DNA of 14,490 nt from positions 1-14,490 of the forward strand of contig CANFYD010000033.1 of the NCBI GenBank assembly GCA_947450745.1, given 5' to 3'. Position numbers and translations under genes: made by a program. The notes beneath the pieces are model-generated. The model did no database searches and had not been told where the DNA came from. It saw nothing but the letters and a program-made list of their open reading frames with translations. The DNA is from Burkholderiales bacterium (GTDB lineage: Bacteria; Pseudomonadota; Gammaproteobacteria; Burkholderiales; Burkholderiaceae_C). Of the stretch, positions 6,534-13,114 are shown one piece after another; position 1 is the first letter of the stretch; every line of letters begins with the position of its first letter.

Positions 6534-7088
6534 TTAGACGCGCTTGCGGTACTCGTGCGTGCGGGTGTCGATTTCGATCTTGTCGCCTTGAGCGACGAAG
6601 ATGGGCACCGGGATTTCAAAGCCGGTGGCCAGCTTGGCGGGCTTCAGGACCTTGCCTGAGGTGTCGCCCTTGACGGCGGGCTCGGTCCAGATGACTTCGC
6701 GCACCACCGAGGTGGGCACTTCCACCGAGATGGCTTTGCCGTCGTAGAACACCACTTCAACGGCCATCGCGTCTTCCAGATACTGGATCGCGTCGCCCAT
6801 GTTTTCGGCTTCGACTTCGAACTGGTTGTACTCGTCGTCCATGAACACATACATCGGGTCAGCGAAGTAGGTGTAGGTGCAGTCCTTCTTCTCCAGCATG
6901 ACCTGGTCGAGCTTGTCGTCGGCCTTGAACACGACTTCTGTGTTCGAGCTGCTCAGCAGGCTCTTCAGCTTCATGCGCACGGTGGCGGCGTTGCGGCCAC
7001 CGCGGCTGTATTCGGTCTTCAGCACGACCATGGGGTCCTTGCCGTGCATGATCACGTTGCCGGCGCGGAATTCTTGTGCAATCTTCAT
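6534..7088 (-). CDS. efp: Translation elongation factor P (Arg32 type)
   Basis: EF-P binds between the P and E sites of the ribosome and helps form peptide bonds at polyproline stretches. The 184 residues match the family length, with the KOW-like domain I (about 1-64) and two OB domains after it; the C-terminal signature GDKIEIDTRTHEYRKRV is intact. The domain I loop reads SRGGRNAA, so the modified tip residue is Arg32 (codon 6995-6993) rather than the Lys34 of the EpmA pathway. Arg32 is the site rhamnosylated by EarP, and earP lies directly upstream. The start is the ATG at 7088, giving the conserved MKIAQEFRAGN; GGAA five bases upstream is a modest ribosome site. A gap of 136 bp separates it from earP. 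It contains a small GCGGC-AAA-GCCGC hairpin (7207-7219) and no clear promoter. Confidence 0.97.
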   Translation of the reverse strand: MKIAQEFRAGNVIMHGKDPMVVLKTEYSRGGRNAATVRMKLKSLLSSSNTEVVFKADDKLDQVMLEKKDCTYTYFADPMYVFMDDEYNQFEVEAENMGDAIQYLEDAMAVEVVFYDGKAISVEVPTSVVREVIWTEPAVKGDTSGKVLKPAKLATGFEIPVPIFVAQGDKIEIDTRTHEYRKRV

Positions 7089-7224
7089 GGGGGTTCCGAT
7101 ATGGGAGGGGTTTCTTTGGGGCGCCAGATTTGATGAGTCTGGGGTCAACGTGGTTAAACGCTCACCGATAGCTCCCGTAGCCTGCGCCAACAACAGTCTC
7201 CATGGCGCGGCAAAGCCGCAGATT

Positions 7225-8349
7225 TTAGCTTGATTTGCCTGGGTCGCCGCTCACCCAGCGCATCAATTGCGTGCTGAGGTCCGGCTGGGCGGCCAAATTT
7301 GCACGCCATTGCAGTGCATGCGCAGCGGCGGCCGAACCCGCCACCTGACCGGTAGACGCTGCAGCGCCCGCAACCGCTGAGCTCGGCAAGCCATTCCAGC
7401 CGCGCCACAGCGCCCGCAGCTGCCGCGCCAAAGCCGGTTCGGCCTGCGCCAGCCAGAGGTCCATGAAAGCCTCCAGCTTCGGGCCGTGGGCACCGTCGGC
7501 TTGCGGGTAGATCTGCCAGACAAACGGTTTGCCGGCCCACTGAGCGCGCACGAACGAGTCCTCGCCGCGCACCAAGTTCAGGTCGGCGGCCCACAGCAAA
7601 TGGTCGAAGTCGCGCTGGCTCAAATAGGGCAGGGCCTGCCAGCGCCAAGCGCTCGGCAAGCTCAGCCCGGTCATGTCCCGCAGCTGTTCCTGCACCTTGC
7701 CGGGGCAGACCAACAGCAGCGTCGGCTCAAGCGCCCCATTTCCCATTTGCGAGCCTTGAGCCAGCAGCTTGAGCAGGGTGGTCAGCGATTCTGGCGGGTA
7801 AGCAAACAAGCTGACGATGCGTTCGCCCGGCCTCCGCTGCACACCCAAGCCCGCCAGCCAGCCGCTGGCGTCGAACTGTGCCTGCGCCTCGAACAAGCCC
7901 GGCTCGCGCAACAGCCCGCCGGTTTTGGCGGTGAAGCCGGGGTAGAAGAACCGTTTGTTCAGCCCGGCACCGGGGCCGCTGAACTGCGGCGAGCTCAGGC
8001 CGTGGCTGCGTTCCACATAGCTTTCGGCGCTGAGATATTCCAGATTGATCCAGCGCGGCGGCACGGATCGCGCCGCCATTCTGGCCACAAAAGCTTCGGG
8101 CAGTTCGCAGCCAAAGGTCTCGACCACCACGTCGCCTATGTTCACTTCGGTGCCACTGGCTGACCAGGGCAGCACTGCCACGCCGGCCGGGCTGCCCTCG
8201 GGTGCCATCCAGCGCAACGCCGAGGCGTCGTCCAACCAGAGCCTGACCGTCTGGCCGCGCGAGGCCAAGTCGCAAGCCAGCCGCCAGCTGACGCCGACAT
8301 CACCGAAGTTGTCGATGACCCGGCAAAACACATCCCATTGCAATTTCAT
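7225..8349 (-). CDS. earP: EF-P arginine rhamnosyltransferase EarP (DUF2331)
   Basis: Transfers rhamnose from dTDP-beta-L-rhamnose to Arg32 of EF-P, activating it. At 374 residues it matches the roughly 375 of known EarP proteins (GT-B fold, family GT104). The N-terminal block WDVFCRVIDNFGDVGVSWRLA contains Asp13 and Asp17, the same positions reported as essential in the Pseudomonas enzyme. The C-terminal nucleotide-sugar region has VRGEDSFVRAQWAGKPFVWQIYPQ (residues 260-283), including the catalytic-type Glu263 in RGEDS. Residues 322-345 are a low-complexity Ala/Ser/Gly stretch that may be a lineage insertion. The start ATG at 8349 gives the conserved MKLQWDVF. It lies eight bases after a GATAAT -10 with no Shine-Dalgarno. 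efp follows on the same strand, so enzyme and substrate are probably co-regulated. Divergent from uvrC. Confidence 0.96.
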   Translation of the reverse strand: MKLQWDVFCRVIDNFGDVGVSWRLACDLASRGQTVRLWLDDASALRWMAPEGSPAGVAVLPWSASGTEVNIGDVVVETFGCELPEAFVARMAARSVPPRWINLEYLSAESYVERSHGLSSPQFSGPGAGLNKRFFYPGFTAKTGGLLREPGLFEAQAQFDASGWLAGLGVQRRPGERIVSLFAYPPESLTTLLKLLAQGSQMGNGALEPTLLLVCPGKVQEQLRDMTGLSLPSAWRWQALPYLSQRDFDHLLWAADLNLVRGEDSFVRAQWAGKPFVWQIYPQADGAHGPKLEAFMDLWLAQAEPALARQLRALWRGWNGLPSSAVAGAAASTGQVAGSAAAAHALQWRANLAAQPDLSTQLMRWVSGDPGKSS

Positions 8350-8355
8350 GCGGGA

Positions 8356-8361
8356 ATTATC
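8356..8361 (-). promoter_or_regulatory. Putative -10 element for earP (leaderless)
   Basis: Read on the minus strand this is GATAAT, followed by six bases and then the earP ATG. Transcription would start at or next to the A of the start codon. The intervening bases contain no Shine-Dalgarno. No standard -35 at 16-18 bp is visible. Confidence 0.45.
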
Positions 8362-8375
8362 CGGGTGTGTCGCGG

Positions 8376-8381
8376 CACAAT
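8376..8381 (+). promoter_or_regulatory. Putative -10 element for uvrC (leaderless)
   Basis: CACAAT is followed by eight mostly C/G bases and the uvrC ATG at 8390. The predicted transcription start falls within one or two bases of the ATG. Only 40 bp separate the two divergent start codons, so the -35 regions of uvrC and earP must overlap each other's core elements or coding starts. Confidence 0.4.
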
Positions 8382-8389
8382 CGCGCCCC

Positions 8390-10498
8390 ATGCAAGGTTC
8401 AGATTCCTCCAAACCCGACCGCTCGCCTCCTGAGCCCCCGTCGTCGACAACGCCTTCCGTCAGTGCCGCGCAAATCGGTGCCGCCGCCGAGGCCGATTGG
8501 GCCGCCGCGCGCGTCATCGTTGAAACCGCCCAGGCCCAGCAAGTGATGGTGGCCGAAAAAGCCGCCTCGGACGGCCGCGCCCGCCTGTTGATTGAAGTGG
8601 CGGCGCTGCCGGGCCTGCCGGGCGTCTACCGCTACTTCGATGTGCAAGACCAGGTGCTGTATGTCGGCAAGGCCAAGCACCTGAAAAAGCGCGTTTCCAG
8701 CTATTTCCAGAAGGACCACGGCGGCACGCGCATCGGCCTGATGGTGTCACGTATCGCCCGCATGGAGACCACGGTGGTGCGCACCGAGTCCGAGGCGCTG
8801 CTGCTTGAAAACAACCTGATCAAGACGCTGAACCCCAAGTTCAACATCCTGTTCCGGGACGACAAAAGCTACCCCTACTTGAAGCTCAGCGGCCACGAGT
8901 TCCCGCGCATCAGCTATTACCGCGGTGCGGTGGACAAGCGCCACCGCTACTTCGGCCCGTTCCCGAGCGCCTGGGCGGTGAAGGAGTCGATTCAGCTGAT
9001 CCAGAAGGTCTTCAAGTTGCGCACCTGCGAGGACACCGTCTTCAACAACCGCAGCCGGCCCTGCTTGCTGTATCAGATCCGGCGCTGCTCCGGCCCCTGC
9101 GTTCCTGACCTGCAAAAAGAAGGCCAGAACGAGGAATACCGCCAGAACGTGCGCAACGCGGAGCGCTTTTTGCTGGGCGAAACCCAGCAAGTGCTGGACG
9201 GTCTGCAAGCGCAGATGATGGCCTTTGCCGACGCGCTGAAGTTCGAGCTGGCGGCCGAGGTGCGCAACCAGATCAGCGCGCTGGCCCGCATCCTGCAGCA
9301 GCAATCGATGGACGAAAACAGCGCCACCGGCCGCGACCGGGACGTCGACATCCTGGCGGTCAAGGTGCAGGGCGGCCGCGCCTGCGTCAACCTGGCGATG
9401 GTGCGCGGCGGCCGCCATCTGGGCGACCGGGCCTTCTTCCCCAAGCATGTCGAAGAAGCGACCGCGCTGCAATTGAGCGAGGCCGACGACGAAGCCGGTG
9501 ATGAAGGCAGCGTCAGCGCACCCGTTGCGCGCCCGTCGGCCGACCGCTTGGTGCTGGAAGCCTTCATCGGTCAGCATTACCTGGACTCCCAAGTGCCCTC
9601 GCTGATCGTCGTCAGCGAGGCGGTGGACGACGCGCTGGCCGAGGCGCTGACCGTGCAGGCCGGCTTCAAGGTGACGGTGCAAGCCCAGCCACGCGGCCAG
9701 CGCCGCATCTGGCAAGAGATGTGCGTGAAGGGGGCCGAACTGGCGCTGGCGCGGCTGTTGTCCGAAGAAGGTTCGCAGCAAGCGCGCACCCGCGCGGTGA
9801 TCGAGGCGCTCGACCTCAGCGTGCAGGAGCTGGACAAGTTCCGCATCGAATGTTTCGACATCAGCCACACCGCCGGCGAGGCCACGGTCGCGTCCTGTGT
9901 CGTGTTTGAAGACCATCAGATGCAAAGCAGCCAGTACCGCCGCTACAACATCGAAGGCATCACCGGCGGCGACGATTACGCCGCCATGCGCCAAGTGCTG
10001 ACGCGGCGCTACAGCAAGTTGGCCGAGGCCGCGCAACTGGGCACGGCGCGCTTGCCGGACTTGGTGCTGGTGGACGGCGGGCGCGGCCAGGTGTCGATGG
10101 CGCGCGGCGTGTTCGAGGAGCTGGGGCTGGACTTGAGCCTGATCGTCGGTGTCGAAAAAGGCGAGGGCCGCAAGGTCGGGCTTGAAGAGCTGGTGTTTGC
10201 CGATGGCCGCGAAAAAGTCTACTTGGGCCGCGATTCGGCCGCGCTGATGCTGGTGGCGCAGATCCGCGACGAGGCGCACCGCTTTGCCATCACCGGCATG
10301 CGTGCGCGGCGGGCGGCGGTGCGCACCGGCGGCTCGCGGCTGGAGGATGTGGCCGGCATTGGCCCGAAGAAGCGGGCCCAATTGCTGCAGCGTTTTGGCG
10401 GCGTGCGCGGCGTCATCGAGGCCAGCGTGGACGAGATTGCCACGGTCAAGGGCGTGTCGAAAGAATTGGCTGAGGAGATTTATCGTGTCCTGCATTGA
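8390..10498 (+). CDS. uvrC: Excinuclease ABC subunit C (UvrC)
   Basis: Nucleotide-excision-repair endonuclease that cuts the damaged strand on both sides of a lesion once UvrA and UvrB are loaded. Domains in order of the 702 residues: a Pro/Ser/Ala-rich N-terminal extension (1 to about 65) absent from Escherichia coli UvrC; the GIY-YIG nuclease (about 70-155), with PGVYRYF, LYVGKAKHLKKRV and catalytic Glu140; the cysteine cluster CLLYQIRRCSGPC (225-237); the UVR UvrB-binding segment (about 264-299); the RNase H-like nuclease, with D490 in ECFDISH, D562 in LVDGG and H630 in DEAHRFA; and two C-terminal helix-hairpin-helix motifs (649-702). An acidic Glu/Asp/Ser insert occupies 364-382. The ATG at 8390 is preferred because a -10 box precedes it at leaderless distance; a start nearer residue 53 cannot be excluded. 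Confidence 0.97.
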   Translation: MQGSDSSKPDRSPPEPPSSTTPSVSAAQIGAAAEADWAAARVIVETAQAQQVMVAEKAASDGRARLLIEVAALPGLPGVYRYFDVQDQVLYVGKAKHLKKRVSSYFQKDHGGTRIGLMVSRIARMETTVVRTESEALLLENNLIKTLNPKFNILFRDDKSYPYLKLSGHEFPRISYYRGAVDKRHRYFGPFPSAWAVKESIQLIQKVFKLRTCEDTVFNNRSRPCLLYQIRRCSGPCVPDLQKEGQNEEYRQNVRNAERFLLGETQQVLDGLQAQMMAFADALKFELAAEVRNQISALARILQQQSMDENSATGRDRDVDILAVKVQGGRACVNLAMVRGGRHLGDRAFFPKHVEEATALQLSEADDEAGDEGSVSAPVARPSADRLVLEAFIGQHYLDSQVPSLIVVSEAVDDALAEALTVQAGFKVTVQAQPRGQRRIWQEMCVKGAELALARLLSEEGSQQARTRAVIEALDLSVQELDKFRIECFDISHTAGEATVASCVVFEDHQMQSSQYRRYNIEGITGGDDYAAMRQVLTRRYSKLAEAAQLGTARLPDLVLVDGGRGQVSMARGVFEELGLDLSLIVGVEKGEGRKVGLEELVFADGREKVYLGRDSAALMLVAQIRDEAHRFAITGMRARRAAVRTGGSRLEDVAGIGPKKRAQLLQRFGGVRGVIEASVDEIATVKGVSKELAEEIYRVLH

Positions 10499-10529
10499 AC
10501 CGCGAAATCCTGCGGGTGGAGTCGGTGGC

Positions 10530-11069
10530 GTGATCCGCTGGCCCCGCTTGGCGGCCGGGCTGGGTTTGCTGGCGATCTTGAGTGCCTGCACCAATTCACC
10601 ACCGTCGGTAGTCACCCCGGCGCAAACCCAGGCAGCCACGCCACCCGCTGCCTTGCCCAAAACGACGCTGCCGGCAGGTGATCCGGCCGCCCCGGGTGCT
10701 CCGCGCGCGGCCGCCAAACCGCCGCCGCTGGCCGCGCCCAAACCGAATCGCACGCGTGATGAGTTGCGTTTGCAGGCCGCCCACCGCTTGGTCGCTGCCA
10801 GCCCGGATCACAGCTATATGGGCGATTCGCCGTCTATCCTGCTGGCCATTCCGGTGCTGGAGGTGGAGCTGCACCAGGACGGCAGCGTCAAACGCATCCT
10901 GGTCATTCGCCACCCGAAGCAGGCGCACGACACGGTGGAGCTGGCGATTGCCGCCGTGCACCGCGCTGCGCCATTTGGCAATGTCGCGCACATGCCCAAA
11001 CCCTGGCTGTTCAACGAAACATTTCTGTTCAACGACGAGCGCCGCTTCAAGCCCCGTACGCTGGATTGA
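10530..11069 (+). CDS. Proline/alanine-rich lipoprotein with a TonB-C-like C-terminal domain
   Basis: A predicted lipoprotein of 179 residues. The signal peptide MIRWPRLAAGLGLLAILSAC ends in the lipobox L-S-A-C with Cys20; Thr at +2 suggests the outer membrane by the enterobacterial rule. Residues 22-72 are a Pro/Ala/Thr-rich flexible linker. Residues 101-170 carry a small alpha/beta pattern (VELHQDGSVKRILVIRH, then DTVELAIAAVHRAAPFG) that resembles the TonB/TolA C-terminal fold, seen here by eye only. I chose GTG 10530 because GGAG (10518-10521) lies eight bases upstream and the signal peptide is then canonical. An in-frame GTG at 10485 also has a good GAGGAG but would give a long acidic N-region. 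It lies 31 bp after uvrC, probably in the same transcript. The function is unknown. Confidence 0.8.
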   Translation: MIRWPRLAAGLGLLAILSACTNSPPSVVTPAQTQAATPPAALPKTTLPAGDPAAPGAPRAAAKPPPLAAPKPNRTRDELRLQAAHRLVAASPDHSYMGDSPSILLAIPVLEVELHQDGSVKRILVIRHPKQAHDTVELAIAAVHRAAPFGNVAHMPKPWLFNETFLFNDERRFKPRTLD

Positions 11070-11157
11070 TGGCATCCGTGTGATGGCTGCTTGATCACAG
11101 CAGCAACAATAAATTTCAATCTACAAGGGCAGGGCTCGGCGCTGCCCCATTGTTGGG

Positions 11158-11163
11158 CACAAT
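11158..11163 (+). promoter_or_regulatory. Putative -10 element for pgsA (leaderless)
   Basis: CACAAT, the same hexamer as before uvrC, ends six bases before the ATG at 11170, with CGGGCG between. This puts the expected start site on the start codon itself. No Shine-Dalgarno is present. A GGGCAG/CTGCCC hairpin (11127-11132 with 11142-11147) lies just upstream, where the -35 should be. Confidence 0.4.
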
Positions 11164-11169
11164 CGGGCG

Positions 11170-11736
11170 ATGTTTCTTACCCTGCCAACACTGTTCACCT
11201 GGGCCCGAATTCTGGCCATTCCTTTGATCGTCGGGGTGTTCTACCTCGACCTGTCTTCGGAGCATAAAAACATCTTTGCCACGGCGCTCTTTGTGCTGGT
11301 GGCTTTGACTGATTGGCTCGATGGCTACTTGGCCCGCAAGCTGAACCAAACCTCGGCCTTTGGCGCTTTCCTGGACCCGGTGGCCGACAAAATCCTCGTC
11401 TGTGCGGCCTTGCTGGTGTTGCTTGAACTCGGGCGCGTCAATGCGCTGGTGGCCCTGGTCATCATCGGGCGCGAGATCGCCATTTCGGCGCTGCGCGAGT
11501 GGATGGCGCAGATCGGTGCCTCGGGCAGCGTGGCGGTGCACATGGTGGGCAAGCTCAAGACCATGGTGCAGATGATTGCCATCCCGTTCCTGCTCTACGA
11601 CGGGCTGCTGTTCGGCGTGATTCGCACCAGCTTGTGGGGCACGTGGCTGATCTACGCCGCCGTCGTGCTGACCATTTGGTCGATGGTTTATTACCTGCAA
11701 AAAGCCGTGCCGGAAATCCGCGCCAAAGCTCGCTAG
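11170..11736 (+). CDS. pgsA: CDP-diacylglycerol--glycerol-3-phosphate 3-phosphatidyltransferase
   Basis: Inner-membrane enzyme that makes phosphatidylglycerol phosphate from CDP-diacylglycerol and sn-glycerol 3-phosphate, the committed step to phosphatidylglycerol and cardiolipin. The 188 residues match the family. The CDP-alcohol phosphotransferase signature is perfect: D51-G52-xx-A55-R56, eight residues, G65-xxx-D69-xxx-D73, preceded by D48. Several hydrophobic helices surround it, and the opening LPTLFTWARILAIPLI is typical of PgsA rather than of phosphatidylserine synthase. The ATG follows a CACAAT -10 at leaderless distance. The upstream lipoprotein gene ends 100 bp before; the transporter gene starts 19 bp after the stop and is probably co-transcribed. 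Confidence 0.95.
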   Translation: MFLTLPTLFTWARILAIPLIVGVFYLDLSSEHKNIFATALFVLVALTDWLDGYLARKLNQTSAFGAFLDPVADKILVCAALLVLLELGRVNALVALVIIGREIAISALREWMAQIGASGSVAVHMVGKLKTMVQMIAIPFLLYDGLLFGVIRTSLWGTWLIYAAVVLTIWSMVYYLQKAVPEIRAKAR

Positions 11737-11755
11737 CCAGCCGCAGACCCGCACC

Positions 11756-12637
11756 GTGACGCGAAACAAAGACGCCTGGATAGGCGCCATGCCCGCTCTG
11801 TTCGTGGCCATCTGGTGCACCGGCTTTGTGGTGGCCCGGCTGGGCATGCCGCATGCGCCGCCGATCACTTTTCTCGCCATCCGGTTTGCCCTCAGCGTGC
11901 TGTGTTTTGGCCTCTGGGCCAAGTTGGCCGGTGCCGCTTGGCCCAGCGAGCCGGCGCAGTGGGGCCATTTGGCCGTGCTGGGCTTCAGCACCCACGCGAT
12001 TTATCTGATCTGCGGCTGGGCCGCCGTCAAGCATGGCTTGGGTGCCGGCACCATGGCCTTGATCGCCGGCCTGCAGCCGCTGTTGACGGCGCTTTGGCTG
12101 CACGCCACCCATGACCGCAGCCAAGCGCCGCTGCGCCGTCTGCAATGGGCCGGCTTGTTGCTCGGTTTGCTGGGCCTGCTGCTGGTGGTCGGCAGCAAGC
12201 TGGGGCAGGGCGAGATCAGCGGGCTGAACCTCGGCCTGGGCATTGCCGCCTTGCTGGCCATCAGCTTCGGCGCGCTGTACCAAAAACGCTTCGTCAAACC
12301 GGCCGATGCGCGCTCGGCGATGCTGATCCAGCTGACGGCCGCGCTGTTGTTGGCGGCGCCGCTGTCGCTGCTGGAAACCGAGCCTGTGGTCTGGCACCGC
12401 GACCTCTGGATTGCGCTCGCCTGGTCGGTGCTGGCGCTGACGCTGGGCGGCAGTTCGCTGCTATTTTTGCTGTTGCAAAAGGGCGCGGCCACGCGCGTCA
12501 CCAGCCTGCTTTATTTGGTGCCGCCGTGCGCTGCGCTGCTCGCCTGGGTGCTGTTTGACGAGCCGATCGGCGTCGCGATGTGGCTGGGCATGGGCTTGAG
12601 CGCGCTGGGCGTTTTTTGGGTGGTCAGGCGCGCTTGA
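11756..12637 (+). CDS. DMT superfamily (EamA/RhaT-type) transporter
   Basis: A 293-residue integral membrane protein with about ten hydrophobic helices in two EamA repeats (roughly 10-148 and 160-290). It has the typical opening ALFVAIWCTGFVVARLGMPHAPP and the second-repeat motif LLYLVPPCAALLAWVLFDEP. Such proteins are usually exporters of amino acids or other metabolites; the substrate is unknown. GTG 11756 is chosen because it yields the common MTRNKDAWIGA N-terminus. An in-frame ATG at 11789 would remove eleven residues and start directly at the first helix. No strong ribosome site precedes either, which suggests reinitiation after pgsA. No terminator is visible after the stop. A 9-bp direct repeat TTGATCGGC (12634-12642, 12647-12655) straddles the stop codon. 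Confidence 0.9.
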   Translation: MTRNKDAWIGAMPALFVAIWCTGFVVARLGMPHAPPITFLAIRFALSVLCFGLWAKLAGAAWPSEPAQWGHLAVLGFSTHAIYLICGWAAVKHGLGAGTMALIAGLQPLLTALWLHATHDRSQAPLRRLQWAGLLLGLLGLLLVVGSKLGQGEISGLNLGLGIAALLAISFGALYQKRFVKPADARSAMLIQLTAALLLAAPLSLLETEPVVWHRDLWIALAWSVLALTLGGSSLLFLLLQKGAATRVTSLLYLVPPCAALLAWVLFDEPIGVAMWLGMGLSALGVFWVVRRA

Positions 12638-12684
12638 TCGGCGCATTTGATCGGCTCGTGCCCAAAGCGGCGGCAGAATTCACA

Positions 12685-12690
12685 TAGAAT
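12685..12690 (+). promoter_or_regulatory. Putative -10 element for hupB
   Basis: TAGAAT followed by CC, the same core as near 1372 and 5982. It lies in the 180-bp gap between the transporter and hupB and would start transcription near 12697. The -35 region (about 12662-12667, CCAAAG) does not match the consensus. Confidence 0.4.
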
Positions 12691-12696
12691 CCATCT

Positions 12697-12817
12697 CCCG
12701 CTTGAGTTGATGTCCACTGCGGACGGGCCGTACCGCTCCCCGCGTTTGGGGTGAATCCCGAATGAAGCAGGCTCTGCAAACGAATTAGGCCGTTGATATT
12801 TCCGAGAAGGCAGTGAA
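12697..12817 (+). other. Predicted 5' leader of hupB
   Basis: If the -10 at 12685 is right, hupB has a leader of about 120 nt. It contains a possible 14-codon mini-gene (ATG 12710, stop 12752-12754) and a small CCCC-GCGTTT-GGGG hairpin (12738-12751). It ends in a good ribosome site, GAGAAGG (12804-12810), seven bases before the GTG. I recognise no known riboswitch or ribosomal-protein leader. Confidence 0.3.
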
Positions 12818-13090
12818 GTGAATAAGTCCGAACTGATCGATCACATCGCCGTGCAGTGCGACATGCCCAAAGCGGCCGCAACCCGTGCTTTGGAATCCAT
12901 GATTGACGCGGTGACCGCTGCTCTGAAAGAAAATGGCTCGGTTTCTCTGGTAGGCTTCGGCACCTTCAGCGTCACGGAACGAAGCGCACGAGTCGGTCGC
13001 AACCCGCGCACCGGCGATGTGATCGAAATCAAGTCCGCCAAAGTGCCCAAGTTCCGCCCGGGCAAGGCGCTGAAAGACGCGATCAACTGA
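12818..13090 (+). CDS. hupB: DNA-binding protein HU-beta
   Basis: Small histone-like nucleoid protein that bends DNA without strong sequence preference. The 90 residues have the same length as Escherichia coli HU-beta and share its ends (MNKSELIDHIA and GKALKDAIN). Hallmarks are VGFGTF (45-50) and the DNA-intercalating arm GRNPRTGD (60-67) with Pro63. The start is GTG with GAGAAGG seven bases upstream. The order hupB then ppiD is conserved in proteobacteria, where lon usually precedes hupB; here a DMT transporter precedes it instead. tRNA-Val starts 24 bp after the stop. Confidence 0.97.
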   Translation: MNKSELIDHIAVQCDMPKAAATRALESMIDAVTAALKENGSVSLVGFGTFSVTERSARVGRNPRTGDVIEIKSAKVPKFRPGKALKDAIN

Positions 13091-13114
13091 TCGTCAGAAT
13101 TTTCCGGTTTATCC

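Noticed and set aside
7207..7219. GCGGC-AAA-GCCGC hairpin between earP and efp as a terminator
   Set aside because: Short stem, and in the direction of earP-efp transcription it is not followed by a T-run. At most an attenuator or processing site.
7154..7648. A 164-codon minus-strand frame overlapping the 3' part of earP
   Set aside because: It lies out of frame over the conserved EarP nucleotide-sugar region and has no family features.
8045..8389. A longer uvrC start inside the earP gene
   Set aside because: It would run 345 bp antisense to the conserved EarP N-terminus and through the divergent promoter region.
10485..10529. GTG at 10485 as start of the lipoprotein, with GAGGAG upstream
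   Set aside because: The ribosome site is good, but it would give a 21-residue N-region with a glutamate before the hydrophobic core. GTG 10530 gives a standard lipoprotein signal. Kept as an alternative.
8747..10753. A 668-codon open frame on the minus strand opposite uvrC
   Set aside because: Its translation is a His/Gln/Ala/Leu-rich composition typical of the antisense frame of GC-rich genes. It has no recognisable domain, and the plus strand encodes a full UvrC with all catalytic residues.
11086..11104. GCTGC/GCAGC hairpin after the lipoprotein gene as a terminator
   Set aside because: Only five pairs with a 9-nt loop, followed by AACAATAAATTT rather than a T-run.
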